Positions 14,401 through 29,600 of a DNA stretch of 64,000 nucleotides are shown piece by piece (position 1 is the first letter of the stretch; every line of letters starts with the position of its first letter). The stretch is taken from NCBI GenBank assembly GCA_034440615.1, contig JAOTOM010003986.1:140001-204000 (forward strand). Direction: 5' to 3'. A program made the position numbers and the translations under genes. The notes beneath the pieces were generated by a model. It worked only from the letters and a program-made list of their open reading frames with translations, was not told the origin of the DNA and searched no databases. The stretch comes from Ashinkailepas kermadecensis. Its lineage: Eukaryota; Arthropoda; Thecostraca; Neolepadidae.

Positions 14401-17400
14401 ATTGCGATACGCATTTTAATGCTCTCTTTACATGCTCACTATATTGCCAACCTCTGTTCGGTGATAAACACTCAATACAACCGAACGTGAAGTACCATAT
14501 GCATCAGGAACTGCGTTACAAAATCGGACAACATTTATATATTTTTATATCAGTTTTCACGAGGCCATCATTGGCCGACAAACTCTCCCGTTGAATTAAT
14601 GGGCCAACCCCAAAAACGCCTTTGTTGCGCTAGTGGAGCTTTGCAAAGTCTTCCGAGCATTTCAGGTGGTGCTTTGCATGGCCTTGTGACTTCTGGGTGG
14701 TGCTTGAAAACAGATCCCCATAGACACAAATGTTCTATTTATAAAAGCTAGGTCGTACTTAGCCACTCTCGGGTGGTGCTCAAACACCACCTGAGAGTGG
14801 TGACCAAGCACCACCTGTTGGCACGACAACTTCACTCATGCTTTGTTGGTAGCAATAGAGTGACGCATGCGATGAATAGACAATGCTGAATCCAAAAACA
14901 CATCAACAGCTATCGAAGAAGGACGCGGAAATACGAAGACAGTGACCCGGCTTGCGGCCCAGCATGGCTCCCGTAGTCGATGCTCCCGAAAATTGTCTCC
15001 AGGCTGTTGACGGTTTGTGCACGCGTTCGTCTAGCTGGGAGCATTGTCTGCAGGCTGTTGACGGTTTGATGATGATGATTGGGGTTTAGGGGTTGACGGT
15101 TTGAGCACACGACCGTCTATCTGGGAATATTGTGCCACTATTGAGTCACGCCTCACAAACCAAGCCGAAAACGACGCTATAATTGCATACAAGCGCGAGC
15201 AGAGTAGGAATGGTAAAAACACGACAGTTCGCATCTCGTAATCCTGCAAAAGGATGACTCGGATGACGTGATCCTGTATAGTGATGACGTGGATGACGTG
15301 ATACTGCATATAGATGGCGTGGATGACGTGATCCTGTATAGTGGTGATGCGGATGACGTGATCCTGTATAGTGATTCCTGTATAGTGATGACGCGAATGA
15401 CGTGATCCTGTACAGTGATGACGTGGATGACGTGATCCTGCATAACACCCAACATGACCTGGTGACGTGATCCTGCATAACACCCAACATGACCTGGTGA
15501 CGTGATCCTGCATAACACCCAACATGACCTGATGACGTGATCCTACATAACACCCAACATGACCTGGCGACGTGATCCTGCATAACACCCAACATGACCT
15601 GGTGACGTGATCCTGCATAACACCCAACATGACCTGGTGACGTGATCCTGCATAACACCCAACATGACCTGGTGACGTGATCCTGCATAACACCCAACAT
15701 GACCTGATGACGTGATCCTGCATAATACCCAACATGACCTGGTGACGTGATCCTGCATAACACCCAACATGACCTGGTGACGTGATCCTGCATAACACCC
15801 AACATGACCTGGTGACGTGATCCTGCATAACACCCAACATGACCTGGTGACGTGATCCTGCATAACACCCAACATGACCTGGTGACGTGATCCTGCATAA
15901 CACCCAACATGACCTGGTGACGTGATCCTGCATAACACCCAACATGACCTGGTGTCGTGATCCTGCATAACACCCAACATGACCTGGTGACGTGATCCTG
16001 CATAACACCCAACATGACCTGGTGTCGTGATCCTGCATAACACCCAACATGACCTGGTGACGTGATCCTGCATAACACCCAACATGACCTGGTGACGTGA
16101 TCCTACATAACACCCAACATGACCTGGTGACGTGATCCTGCATAACACCCAACATGACCTGGTGACGTGATCCTGCATAACACCCAACATGACCTGGTGA
16201 CGTGATCCTGCATAACACCCAACATGACCTGGTGACGTGATCCTGCATAACACCCAACATGACCTGGTGACGTGATCCTGCATAACACCCAACATGACCT
16301 GGTGACGTGATCCTGCATAACACCCAACATGACCTGGTGACGTGATCCTGCATAACACCCAACATGACCTGGTGACGTGATCCTGCATAACACCCAACAT
16401 GACCTGGTGACGTGATCCTACATAACACCCAACATGACCTGGCGACGTGATCCTGCATAACACCCAACATGACCTGGTGACGTGATCCTACATAACACCC
16501 AACATGACCTGGTGACGTGATCCTGCATAACACCCAACATGACCTGGTGACGTGATCCTGCATAACACCCAACATGACCTGGTGACGTGATCCTGCATAA
16601 CACCCAGCATGACCTGGTGACGTGATCCTGCATAACACCCAGCATGACCTGGTGACGTGATCCTGCATAACACCCAACATGACCTGGTGACGTGATCCTG
16701 CATAACACCCAACATGACCTGGTGACGTGATCCTGCATAACACCCAACATGACCTGGTGACGTGATCCTGCATAACACCCAACATGACCTGGTGACGTGA
16801 TCCTACATAACACCCAACATGACCTGGCGACGTGATCCTGCATAACACCCAACATGACCTGGTGACGTGATCCTACATAACACCCAACATGACCTGGCGA
16901 CGTGATCCTGCATAACACCCAACATGACCTGGTGACGTGATCCTGCATAACACCCAACATGACCTGGTGACGTGATCCTGCATAACACCCAACATGACCT
17001 GGTGACGTGATCCTGCATAACACCCAACATGACCTGGTGACGTGATCCTGCATAATAACCAACATGACCTGGTGACGTGATCCTACATAACACCCAACAT
17101 GACCTGGTGACGTGGATGTTCCGTCGGCGTCACGAAAAATGAGAACCTCATCGATCTATGGAACATATTCATATCATACATCGGGAAACTTTTACATAAA
17201 AATAATATCAACTTCACTTAACCTCCACCTACCGAAGGGTCCGGTGGTAGTTGGATATCACCCCCAGTCAGTTTATTAGCTATGGACGTCAAACATATTA
17301 AGATATCGCTCTGGAAATTCGAATACCTCATGAGGTATCTGTTCTGCACACCTTGATGCAAAGCAAAATGAGGGTCGTATCAGGTAAGTTAGATATGACG

Positions 17401-17615
17401 TCATTCTTGAAATTAGAGGCGAAATGACAAGGGGGCGGCAACCAACGCTGCCCCGTCGGTAGGGGAAGGTGTCGAAGCGCTCTCGTGGGGTGAGAGTTGA
17501 AGTTCCGACTCACCGCCCGCTCGGTCACCGAGCGCAAAATGACCTACACGACAGAAGTACTCAGGGGTGATAACTGTGTGTGTGTGTGCGTGTGCGTGTG
17601 CGTGTGCGTGTGCGT

Positions 17616-17693
<78 letters not shown>

Positions 17694-20600
17694 ATAGCAG
17701 ATCGCCGCTGTCGACGTCCTCGTTTATATACTTCATTTTGGGTCCGACACGTTTTGGCTTCCACCAATGCATGTCTTAAAATACAACCAGATGGCAGAGT
17801 CTGGCCACGTCACCCATCACACACGACTGTACGTAGACAGATGAGGTCGGCGGTGGAGGTGGACAAAAATTCGTCACAAATAACACACTAAAAACACGAA
17901 AGCACCATTCTTATGTGCAGTAGGCGTTGGTAGAGAATCGGTGTATGTGGGTGTAGTTCTTCATGTTGAATTCGTCCACATCACTATACGCTAGTCGTCT
18001 CCTGCCCGCCTCGGTTTTGCTGGGCAGTAGCCGTAGTTGGACAAATCGTCTCGTGTGATGGTGATTCTGGTTGCTGGTGCCTGCTATTTCTTGATAAAAT
18101 GATTCCTTTTTCGTGATCACTTCATGCACTACGCGTATTCGATGGTAAACTGTCAGTTCCTGTGTACCTGTCCAATGCAGGTCACATGATATGTGGTACG
18201 CGATCGTGCTCCATTCCACCACTCGATCACGCGCGTTGTCAACTTGATTATTTTGCTTAATTATGTGTATCTGTGTTTTGCTCGCTAAGCCGTAAGCCGA
18301 AATGCAATACCTAATGGTGGAAATGACAGGTGCATTAATGACAGGTTCAGTGAACTGCCTGGAAAGTGAATACCTAGCGTGGTTCAATGCAATCCGGCTG
18401 CCATCTGAATCATGCCCTGCGATACTGGAACCCATGTAACTCAAAGCTGAGGGTCCCCTGCGATACTTGAAGTCATGTAGCTCAAAGCTGAATGCCTGTC
18501 GTCGGGAAAACATTAGCTTTCATTGCAGCCAAGGAAGGCACCTCGCTGCTCGTAGTGCAAATGAGCTATACCCATGCTTCAGTGGACCGCGCTAATTGTA
18601 CGTCGTAACCGTCGCAATAACTACTACCAACGCTTTGCCATGCGATGTAATGTTAACTAAAACTGCAGCCGAGTGCATGCCACTGCATCAAATATCAACT
18701 CGGCCTCTGTCCCAATCGTCAGCACCGTCTCACCTTGCGCAATGAGGAGGCTCTCTTTTGCAACGCGTAAGGTCCGATGCAAGTTGGTGGCGCATGCATA
18801 CTAACATGGACATCAGCATGACATTTATTGTCCCCACCATTTACAAAGATTACGCTGCCCAACGCTACTTATAGTGTTGCATCTTAGTGAGCAGGCACAG
18901 CACTCACATAGGTAGCAAACACCCAACACTTAGCACCATAGCGCAGTTCATGACCAGATTACACAGAGTGAAAACCTTGCCTTGTGTCGAAGGTCCGCAT
19001 GGGCTTCCTGTGGCTCATTTTTATAAACTCTAGCCATGACGTGCGGCCTGACCTACCATTGCACGTGCCGTTGTCGCAAGCTGCATTACACGCTCGACAG
19101 TGTGTGTGTGCACGCACGGGGTACGGTGGTACCCAGTAGGCGTGTGACGCTGCGTTCGAATTTCTCGAATCAGTCATTCCAGTCACGAACTGGGATTGCG
19201 CCACGAGCTCGGCGTCCCGCGATTAGCCATGTGCACTGCTGCGCGTTGAAACTGATTTTTGTTAGTGTATACCGCCGTACCCGGGCACCCGTCTGCCCGT
19301 GTCACTGCTACAGATATTGATAGGTCATGCCGTTGGCCTTCCACCGGCCGTCTGCGCCAACATCTCGCGCCAACATCTGGCGCCGTAGCAGGCAGCACCT
19401 ATTCAGGGTGCACCGAACAACTATTACGCTGAGTAGCGGGTGCTTGTGACCGTCGCTCGAACGCTGTTGATGTACTCAGTACTGGGCGCAGTTGCACTGA
19501 ACGCAACGCCAAACAATGGACCAGCGCCGGACGGTCTCCGGGAGCAGATCCCCAAGTTCGGGGGGGTGAGCTTGGAGGCGTGCTGAAATATCGAGGTATT
19601 TTGCGCCGCCTCCAAAGCGAGTGGGTTTTGCAAGCAACTCTAAGGCAAGTGTACATTCACGTTAAAGGAGCCTTACGTTGTAATGCACGTGCTGCTGAGG
19701 TGCTGAAGGCAGGGAATTGCGGGGAAATATCTCTGGGATGTTGATAGTTTCAGTTTACTTTACTCCTCCGCAAGATAAGTTGCAGCTGAGGCGACGTAGG
19801 GTTGACAAAAAGTTGGTTTTATCAGGGTGCCGGCATTAGGCTACTCTTGTCGAAAAGCATCGAGGGATCTTTTACCGAGGGATCTTTACCGTGCGGGCAA
19901 ATCCTTCCCATCCACACCTATCGTACCGGCTGCTAGTTGTCAGCAGTGGTTAGTAGCAGCATGCTTTCATGCAGGGTTGTCAGTGAGGTTAGTACTGTGT
20001 TTTGCATTTCGGCTCATCTACGTCCGCTGTACCTCTCGGTAGCCGTTCTACGTTGGGAATTGCAAGGCAAATCGGTTCATTTACATCCGATGGCACCTCT
20101 GGGAAATCGCTTTACATTCTGTTAATCTTAATGCACGTCGGCTCATTTAAGTTGCACGGCACCGTTAGGCAGCCATTTATTTCGAATGGGAAAGCGAATC
20201 GGCTCATGTACTTCCCATGCCATCATTCGTGGATGGCTATTTACCTTATTCCTACGAGTGTATGCTCGGGCATGCATTGCGTGTTGAAGCGCGTGTTGAA
20301 GTGGGTGCTGTATGGGCGCTAAATGATCACGATTTGGTCGAAGCGCCCTTAAACTCAAATAACTAACGAAGTGCGTGCTGTAGTGCGTGCTGTAGTGCGT
20401 GCTGTACTGCGTGTTGGCTGTGTGGAGTGCTCCTGCTAGTTTGGTGGCGTACAGATGGCCAATAGTAGAAATAGCAATTGAAGGAGTTCTGGATGCTTGC
20501 CAACCAGAAGCGATGGAAGCGAGTGGGTGATGCCCTCTTTTTGGGAGAAGGCCTTAAGTGGTTGTTTGAGCGTCAAAGCTACTACAGTCTAGTAGGATAT

Positions 20601-23600
20601 GGCCTATGCTTAATGTGGTGTTGCAAGTGTTGCAGTGAGGTGTTGTATAATGGTCATCCTCTATTGAGGAGTGTTAGTTTGGTGCAATCAGATTCAAGTC
20701 TAGTGAGGATGACTTCCTTTCGACTGTGTGGTTTATTTGATGTGTTCCATGTGCCTAGTGTTGGCTTGATGTTGTGAGTGGTTGGGGTGGTGAGGTGCAG
20801 AGTTGTGTTGTGTCCATGTGGTCTGATGATGCTCACGTATGTGACGTCACATGAGTGCTTTGCAATATTCTACCGAATATTCCATGTTGGGATAGGTGGT
20901 CGATGCTAAGGCTTGCTTTGCCAGCCGATCTGCTTGCTGGTTTCTTGGGATGTTGGCGTGGCTCGGAATCCAGAGGAAGGAATTGTTTACGTTGCGGGTC
21001 ATGGCTTGCTGGATTCGATAAATGACTGGATGTGGGTAGTGGTGTGTGTTGCGAATTGACTGAAACACTGAATTGGAATCTGAACAAATTACTACGTTTC
21101 TCGTTTTATGCCTCTTTGGAAGGAAGATAGCGTCCAGAATAGCCAGTGCTTCAGCGATGTAGTAGAAAAGCTTGTAAAGCTGGTAGACGCTTGTAAAGCT
21201 TAAGGCCTGGTCCAGTGATGCCGATGCCTACTTTGACCTCGTGTTTGTATCCATCCGAATATAAAATAGTGTTTTGCGATCGTTGACATCGGCGAATTTG
21301 TTGAAGGTGCCAAGCATATCCGCCGATGTGATAGTCGATTTCCTTTCCGAGAGCAAGTACTCGATCATTGGCTGACTGACTGTCTAGAATGGCCTAGTGG
21401 GCGGTCGAGCTGCAATGGTTGCCATTGAGAGGTTAAGATTTGAGAGAGCCGTGGCAATTTGAACCCTATATGGTGGAAGTTTGCGCCCAAATCGGTTCTT
21501 GTCGTATCTGTCAGGCGCAAAGCATTGCCGTGCCGGGGGCTTTTCAGTGGGTTTGGATTTAATGTGTAGCGGCACAGCTGTTGTGTTCTGAAGCAGATAG
21601 AAGGCGTGTCTGAGCCTGCTAAAGTACTGGCTGCCGATGTGACGCTGAGGGCTCTTGTGGCTGCTCTGTTGCAGTTGTTTTGGATGGATTCTTCTTCTTC
21701 TTCTTTTTTGCTAAGTGTTGGCGAAATGGAAAAGGTTGGCAAAGATGGTGCTGCTGTATTCTATGATGGGTCGTATTGTTTTTTTATTGAGTCGCAGTAG
21801 TAGTTTCCTGTGTCTTCCCCAGTCTGTGCCTGCTAGTATACTGAGTAGGTTGCCGCGCTTTGCATATCTCTTCGAGATGGCAGTGATATGCGTGTCGAAG
21901 CCAAGGTCTTGGTCAAAATGTACTCCTAAGAACTTGAAACTTTTCACCTGTTAGATGGCTTTGCCGTCGATGTTGAGGAAAGTTGTGAGTTGAGGCAGCG
22001 ACTATACGTGACTGTGGCCGATTATTATGCGGACAGGATAAAGTCCCAAGTTTTGCACTACTTTGCTATATGGTCTAAAACTGTTTGAATGGCTTTCCCG
22101 GTTCTTAGGAAGCAGTTTGCTATTGCCCAAATGGCTATGCCGTCCGCGAAAAGTGAATATTGAAGTGATGTCAGTGTGATCAGGAAGTATGTCGTTAATC
22201 ATGATGAGGAAGAGGCTCGGCGAGAGCAAGCTCCCCTGTTCACCGCAAATGCCTTCTTGTCGTTAGACTAATTATCATTTCGGCTTAGAGGTGCCCCTCA
22301 AATTCCACCCCAATCAGCCCGCGTCAAGTCGGCGAAAACAGAAACACAACCCGACAGTAAATATTGAAGACGACAACGCCGACCGCACTGAGCGCAGGAC
22401 AACAACAAGAGTGCGCCGACCGCCCGTGGACATCGCCAGGTCGGCCGGCGACCGGGCAGCCGGCGACCGGGCAGCCGGCGACCGGGCAGCCGCCGCACGT
22501 AAATATGACCCGTACTGCCCAATGCGCTTGTGTCATTTTACCGCGCGGCTGTCGGAAGGCGGCCCAGGCGAACTGAGATTGCGCAGTATCAAGAGTTCGT
22601 TTCAATTTTGAGAGAAAGAAGCATGACGAGTTTCATGACGCGATTACATGACGGGAAATCATGACGTGAGGCACATGACGTTGAAAAACAGGACTTGGAA
22701 AAACACGAGTCCATGCGGCAATATCATTTTACCATTAAAATTGAATCGGTCATGGGTGACGCGCTCCAATGTGTACCGGTGAAGAGACATACAGATACAC
22801 ATCTGCCTGCAGCATCTTCTTGAATGCTACGTCCGCACCTGCACCGCCACAAGTTGTCACCAAGCGCCACTTTTGGCCAGTAAGGTATAATGTAACATAA
22901 TAAGGCAAAGGGAAAAAATTGCATTGACACCACTGAGTTGCAACGTTGCCAATAGTGCAAAAATAGCCATGTATTGCGTTAGCTATTTTGCATTGCATTA
23001 CATCCATATTTGGGAAAAAATTGCAATTTGCTATTTTTCTGTGATTTTAATTAATTATGTTTCACCACGCATATAATATATATATACGAATATATACGCA
23101 TAATTGATTGAAATCACGAAAATTGAGTCAATATTTCCTAACAGTGTACAGAACAGGTCTCTGATCTAAATCTGAGCGGAGGAGCTAGGACTGGAAACCA
23201 GCAAAAAAAAAGTTATTAGGGTCCGAAAATGGTGACGCTCGGGACTGACCCGAGTGACTGTGATGACTTGCACACGAGAGCATAGATCCACTGGGGCGTC
23301 GCCGGCGCCCGCAAAATGTCTACTCCCCAGCCGACGGTGTTCCTGTCACGTCGTGTGATTACCAGAGGTGGACATATCTACCACTGATCTACGAGCGTCG
23401 TGGGTGTTCGTGCGCCGTTTGGCAGGGCACCCCGCCTGGCAGGGCACCCCGTCTTCCAGGGCACCCCGTCTGCCAGGGCACCCCGTCTGCCAGAGCACTC
23501 CGTCTGCCAGGACACTCCGTCTGCCAGGACACTCCGTCTGCCAGGGCACCCCGTCTGCCAGGGCACTCCGTCTGCCAAGGCACAGTCTGACAGGGCACTC

Positions 23601-26600
23601 CGTCTGACAGGGCAGGCACACACCCGCCCTGACTACTCAGCTCGGCTTCACACGCCACTGCTCCCGGTAACGCTTACTAACCGGGGAGGCGGTGGGGTGG
23701 CCGGCTGTTGACTTCGACCGGCCCACATGCCACCTCGAGCTCGGTCGGCTTCTTCACTCTGTCAATCGCATCAAACTAGATGCCAGCATGGATGCCTATC
23801 AACGTTTTTTGGAAGACACGCACGTGCTGCTTCGTCAGTTGCAGAAGTGTCACATCTGGGGTGCCACGTCACACTACGTCAGTGGGCGGAGGGTACACTA
23901 CACTGGCGCTACGTCCAGTCGACACCCGGACGGTAGTGCGACGCGGCTCGTGCGGTGCTGACCTTCTCCAGGGCGTCCTCCTCCAACCGACGCTTCTTCT
24001 CGGTCCGACTGGCTTCGGTCGGTTCGCCAGCCTCCGCCCTCAGCGCCACATCCTTGGCCCGCTCGTACTCCTGCTGACGCTGCAACAGCAACACACGTCC
24101 ACTGCGGTCGACACACACACCCGCAGCGACCGGCACATACACCCACAGCGACCGGCACATACACCCACTGCGACCGGCACACACGACCATTGCGACCGGC
24201 ACATATACCCACTACAGCCGGCACACACCCACTGCAGCCGACACATACACCCACTGCGCCCGGCACACACGACCACTGCGACCGACACATACACCCACTT
24301 CGCCCGGCACACACGACCACTGCGACCGTCACATACACTCTGCAGCCGACACATATACCCACTGCAGCCGACACATACACCCACTGCGACCGACACACAC
24401 CAACTGCAGCCGACACATACACCATCTGCAGCCGACACATACACCCACTGTAGCCGACACATACACCAACTGCGCCCGGCACACACGACCACTGCGACCG
24501 TCACATACACTCTGCAGCCGACACATATACCCACTGCAGCAGACACATACACCCACTGCGACCGGCACATACACCCACTGCGACCGGCACATACACCCAC
24601 TGCGACCGGCACACACGACCACTGCGACCGGCACCTACACCCACTGCGACCGACACATACACCCACTGCAGCCGACACATACACCCACTGCGACCGACAC
24701 ATACACCATCTGCGACCGACACATACACCCACTGCAGCCGACACATACACCCACTGGGACCGGCACACACACCCGCTGCGACCGGCACACACCCACTGCG
24801 ACCGGCACACACCCACTGCGACCGGCACACACCCGCTGCAGACGACACATACACCTACCGCGACCAGTACATACGCCCATCGTGACCGGCACATGTACCG
24901 ACTGCGACTGGCATATACACCCACCGTAGCCGGCACATACACACACACTGCAACCCAATGTCTCTGGCATATACACCCACCGTAGCCGGCACATACACAC
25001 ACACTGCAACCCAATGTCTCTGGCATATACACCCACCGTAGCCGGCTCATACACACACACTGCAACCCAATGTCTCTGGCATGTACATCCACTAAGACGG
25101 GCACATATACCCACTGCGACCAGCACGGCGGCACATACACCCACCAAAACCAGCACACACACCCACTGTAGCCCAATGCTTCTGGCATACATACCGTTAC
25201 AGGAAAAAAAGCACAACTACCGCTAACCACCATATATTGCACACTTTATATTGGACGATGAACATGTTTCGGAGGCCTGGAAGTGGGTAGGAAAATTGGC
25301 AATAGCCGGTGGTATTCGTGTTTTGAGTGAACATTTACCGACCCAGCCGGGGCTGCAGGCTCGATAGTCACGCCAAACAATGTGACGTCAGACGGTTGAC
25401 AGCCGCATGTTCGCATATTGTCCCCTCAGCAGGCGGCGTCAGTAAGAAAAATACTTCCTGGAACCCATGTTATTCGTATGGAGTTCTCCACGCATTCATA
25501 TTTTGTTGAATTCAAAGCGCCGGCATCTCCACTACGGAGATAGATGGCCCCATTTAGATAGGAAGATTCAAACCTCCATATCTAGACAGTGATGTCTAGC
25601 ATCTGATGATATCAATGTGCCCGCTAATAACTCATGGCTTGGATTACAACACGCTTCAGAGTAGGTGACGCTAGCTGGCGAACAGGGGTGGAGCCGACGG
25701 GGGGGATGAGGAACCCCCCTTAGCAATCGAAAATACACTATATCAAACAAGAAATTCTTAGATGTCCACCACGCAAAACCATGCATTTTTGGCGCGCTCC
25801 GCGCCCCGAAAGCGGTCTCTATTTTTTTACATTTGTTGGGGGTCAGGACCCTATTAAGAAAATTTTGATTATAGACATATAGATGATCATATAAAAATTC
25901 TGATTGATATATATATATATATAATTACGAATGTGGTATGACATTACGGGATATATTAGGGCGTGAATTTGGATTGCTTATTTGAGGGTAGCGAGTTGGC
26001 AAGCTTTAGGGCATTTTATGATAATTGTCTTTGCCCACTGTCTTGACTTCTGCACATATGAAGTTTGAATGTTATTCGGACATGTCGGTCACGCTTTACT
26101 CCTGAAGTCACCGCCAGCCTTGCCGAGCGTGACGTCATTATGACGTCAGTGCGACGCGCAAACATTTGCGGCGGTCGCACGCACGCTGGCAGGTGGCGAA
26201 GGACGAAATCCAACGGCCTCCACTGCCCACTGGACCACCCACCGAACCTGTGGTGAACCTGTGCAGCCACCACGGGATCGATCTTTCACACAGTTGCCTT
26301 ACGCATGCATGGCGTCTTATGACAAAAACCGAAGGTAGGGGCGTCAATGGTACGCTTCAGAGATATCCATCACAATTTGTGATGACAATTTGTCGGAGAG
26401 AATAACTGACGCCCATGTTTTTGTCAGCTTACATACAAAATCCAAGTTGAACCTATGAAGCAAATATTGTGAAGAAAAAAAGTTGTCAACTTTTACTGGA
26501 ACCGACATAAATGTATGCCAATAGATCCAAGGCCTACTAACCTACATGTTTCTTCAGAGTGAGATTTGCTATTCTGTTCAAACGGGGCTGATCCAGGAAT

Positions 26601-29600
26601 TTTCATGGGGTGGGTGCACTCGTCTGGAAGGGCACCACTGCGAAATGCCCTGAAGTCAGCCTTCAGCTGAAAATTCGTTGAGCAGAGGGTGCACTCTAGA
26701 GCACTGAGCGTACATTTTTATCTCAGAGTGGTGCCATTTCCCCTGCCTTTGGCTGAAACAAATCCGTTCAGCGGAGGGGTGAGAGAAACGCCTTCTCCCG
26801 GTGTCAGAGGGGCGTCGCCCCTCCATGGGGGAGCACATGCTGCCAGTGCTTCACTGTACCCGTCCTTTTGCCAAGTCGTGTTTCTGGAAGAAAGCCTTCT
26901 GCGCGCTCTCTCACAGACCTCAAACGTCTCGCATAGTGCAAGGCAGCCTGAATCACGTACAAGACAAGAAGACGTCTCCCAGACAAGTGCCTGGTACGGC
27001 ACACCGGTCTTCCGCTGCTTAACAACTGCTGGGAAGGTCAAGTGCCACCAGGCGCTCCTCACCGAACACTTGGCGACCTGGCTGTTGTGCTCTTGCAAAG
27101 AAGGTTAGTTATTGTCGCGAGCTAAAAGGCCGGGCGTTTGCGTCAGCCCGGAATACATTTGCATGTGACAAGCGCTACTGCATCAGAATAATGTTGCCGA
27201 AGCGGGAGTCGAGAGCGAGAGCGTCATTGAAGAAGCGGACATGCGCCATTGTGTAAAGACCTATACGGTAGCAGGCTTTATAGAACTATTCACTTGAGAC
27301 GCTCAGATATGTGCATATGACGACAATATACACACACGTGTTTGAGCACACATAGAAGAGCTGTTTAACCATCAGCGTGATCTCATATAGTGTCCCTGCT
27401 CCATAATCACAATTAGGCGTAGATCGGCCAGCAACTCTCCAGCTATCCGAAAATTACCTAACCAGCTGAACTATAAGGAATAAAATGGACAACTTTAGCA
27501 AGGCTGGTGTTTTTATATTCCACACAATAAAACCAAGGAAGCGCAGATAGCGCAGCAAGGAGAAAGTGCTAGTCGTAGGAGATTCTCGTGTGCGGCATTT
27601 ACATAGGGTATTCTGTAAAGGTCGGAGAGGTAGGAGGTGCATCACCAGGCCTGGTGCCAAGGTTAGAGACCTGGCCCCAGTGGTGGCACAGGCCACCAGT
27701 GAAAACCAGTTTAGTACAGTTATAGTGCAGGTAGGAGTGAACAACATAGGTCCTGCTAGGAGTGAGGAGCTGCTGCAGGACTACAGGGCCCTTCTGGCCA
27801 CCCTGAAGCAAAGCAATAGCAGAGTTATTGTGACAGCTATTCTGCCTAGGGCTGGAGTCTCCTCAGAGTGGAGCTCTAGGGCACTGGCAGCCAATGCCAG
27901 GGTAGGTAGGCTCTGCAATGAGTTAGGTTTGACCTTTGTGGACAAGTGGTGCAGGTTTTATGGCTCATCTGACCTCTATCAGAGGGATGGCCTGCACTTC
28001 TCCGAGAAGGGGGTGCAAGTGTTAGGCAAAGTATATGAACATGTCCTTCAGGGAAACTAGATAATGGGGTGGGGAGGGAAGAATTGCCATTGCCATCTCA
28101 GGGATATGCCAATAGTGACAGCATAGGCAATAGAACCTCACAGTCAGCAAATAGGGGTAGCAGTAGATCAAGGGGGCAGAGTGGTAGCTCATCCAGAGAT
28201 GATAGAGCTACTCAACATGAAAAAGCCAAAGAGTGTTATGGAACTTTTGTTAAGTGTATGATGCTTAATGCTCAGAGCATTCGATCCAAATTTGATGAGT
28301 TCAAGTGTTATGTTGCTGAGGAGAAACCAGATTTTGTTTGCATCACTGAGGCATGGGTCAGTGAGGGATATTTTGGGGATAACTTACAGGACTATGAGTT
28401 CCAGGGATACAATATGTTTTCATGCAATAGGGGTCCAGCAGTGAAAGGGGGTGGTGTAATGCTCTATGTGAATAGCTTATACAGTTCTAAAAAAATAGCA
28501 GATGGGGTAAAAAAATGTGTGGAGTCCATTTGGCTTGATGTTGCTGTGGGAAAAGGCAACAGCAATAAACTGAGGATAGGAGCTTTGTATCGATCAGGAA
28601 CCTTGCCACATTCTCAGCAACTGGAGCTCGATAAGGTGATTTGCGAGGAAATCAGTAGAAACTTTCAGAGGAAATGCCTTATTCTTGGTGACTTTCATCT
28701 AAAAGGATATGAAAATGTTGGTGTTGGCTCCCCATCATGTAAACTGTTTTGGAAATGCCTTGAAGAGGACTTGTTCGTACACCAGTTTGTAACGGAACCA
28801 ACCAGACAGGGCTCATTCTTGGACCTTGTCTTCTCAGATTTCAGTGATTTAGTTCAAAACTTGACTGTAGGAGAAACTCTGGGAAGAAGTGACCATAACA
28901 TAGTGCGATTTAAGGTACAAATAGCGGGGACCATCAAGGATAATTTGGCAATGATTCCAAATTTTAACAGGGCAGACTTTGACTGCATGAGAGAGGCTTT
29001 AAGTGCCATAAAATGGGAAGAATAATTTTTGTATTTAAATGCCTGTGAAATGTGGGAAAAATTCAAATCTTACGTGAGGGAAATTCAGATTCGACATGTC
29101 CCCCAAAAGCAAAGGCGCAAAAGAAGGGTAGGAAAGCCAGAGTGGCTTACACCAGATTTGATGAGATCGATTAAGGCTCAGAAAGATGCATTTAGAGTAT
29201 TTAAGGAAGCTTCAAATATCGTAAATCTAAGGTCATATAAAAAAGCTAGAGATGCTGTGAAGCAGAAAACCAGAGCAGCAAGGCGAGCAAAAGAATTGGA
29301 TTTGGCTAGGAACTGTAATGGGGACAGTAAAAAGTCCTTTAGTTTCTACAAGCTAAGTAAAGTTTCAAGCACAATTGGTCCACTGGAAGTAAATTCCAAT
29401 CTTCGTCCACTCAAGTAAGTTCAAATCTTACTTGAGGGAAATTCAGATTAGACATGTCCCCCAAAAGCAAAGGCGCAAAAGAAGGGTAGGAAAGCCAGCA
29501 TGGCTTACACCAGATGTGATTAAAGCAATTAAGGCTAGGAAAGATGCATTTAGAGTATTTAAGGAAGCTTCAAATATCGTAAATCTAAGGTCGTATCAAA

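Noticed and set aside
15031..16848. 605-codon open frame on the minus strand
   Set aside because: It lies in the 35-bp satellite. The unit has no minus-strand stop, and 35 is not a multiple of three, so all three frames cycle through the same 35-residue superunit. There are no coding features.
15436..17114. CRISPR array
   Set aside because: Repeats are contiguous with no unique spacers, and the DNA is clearly eukaryotic.
24040..25242. 400-codon Cys/Val/Gly-rich frame and its His/Thr-rich mirror
   Set aside because: It arises from the 22-bp minisatellite. Only 23963-24079 on the minus strand is a true exon.
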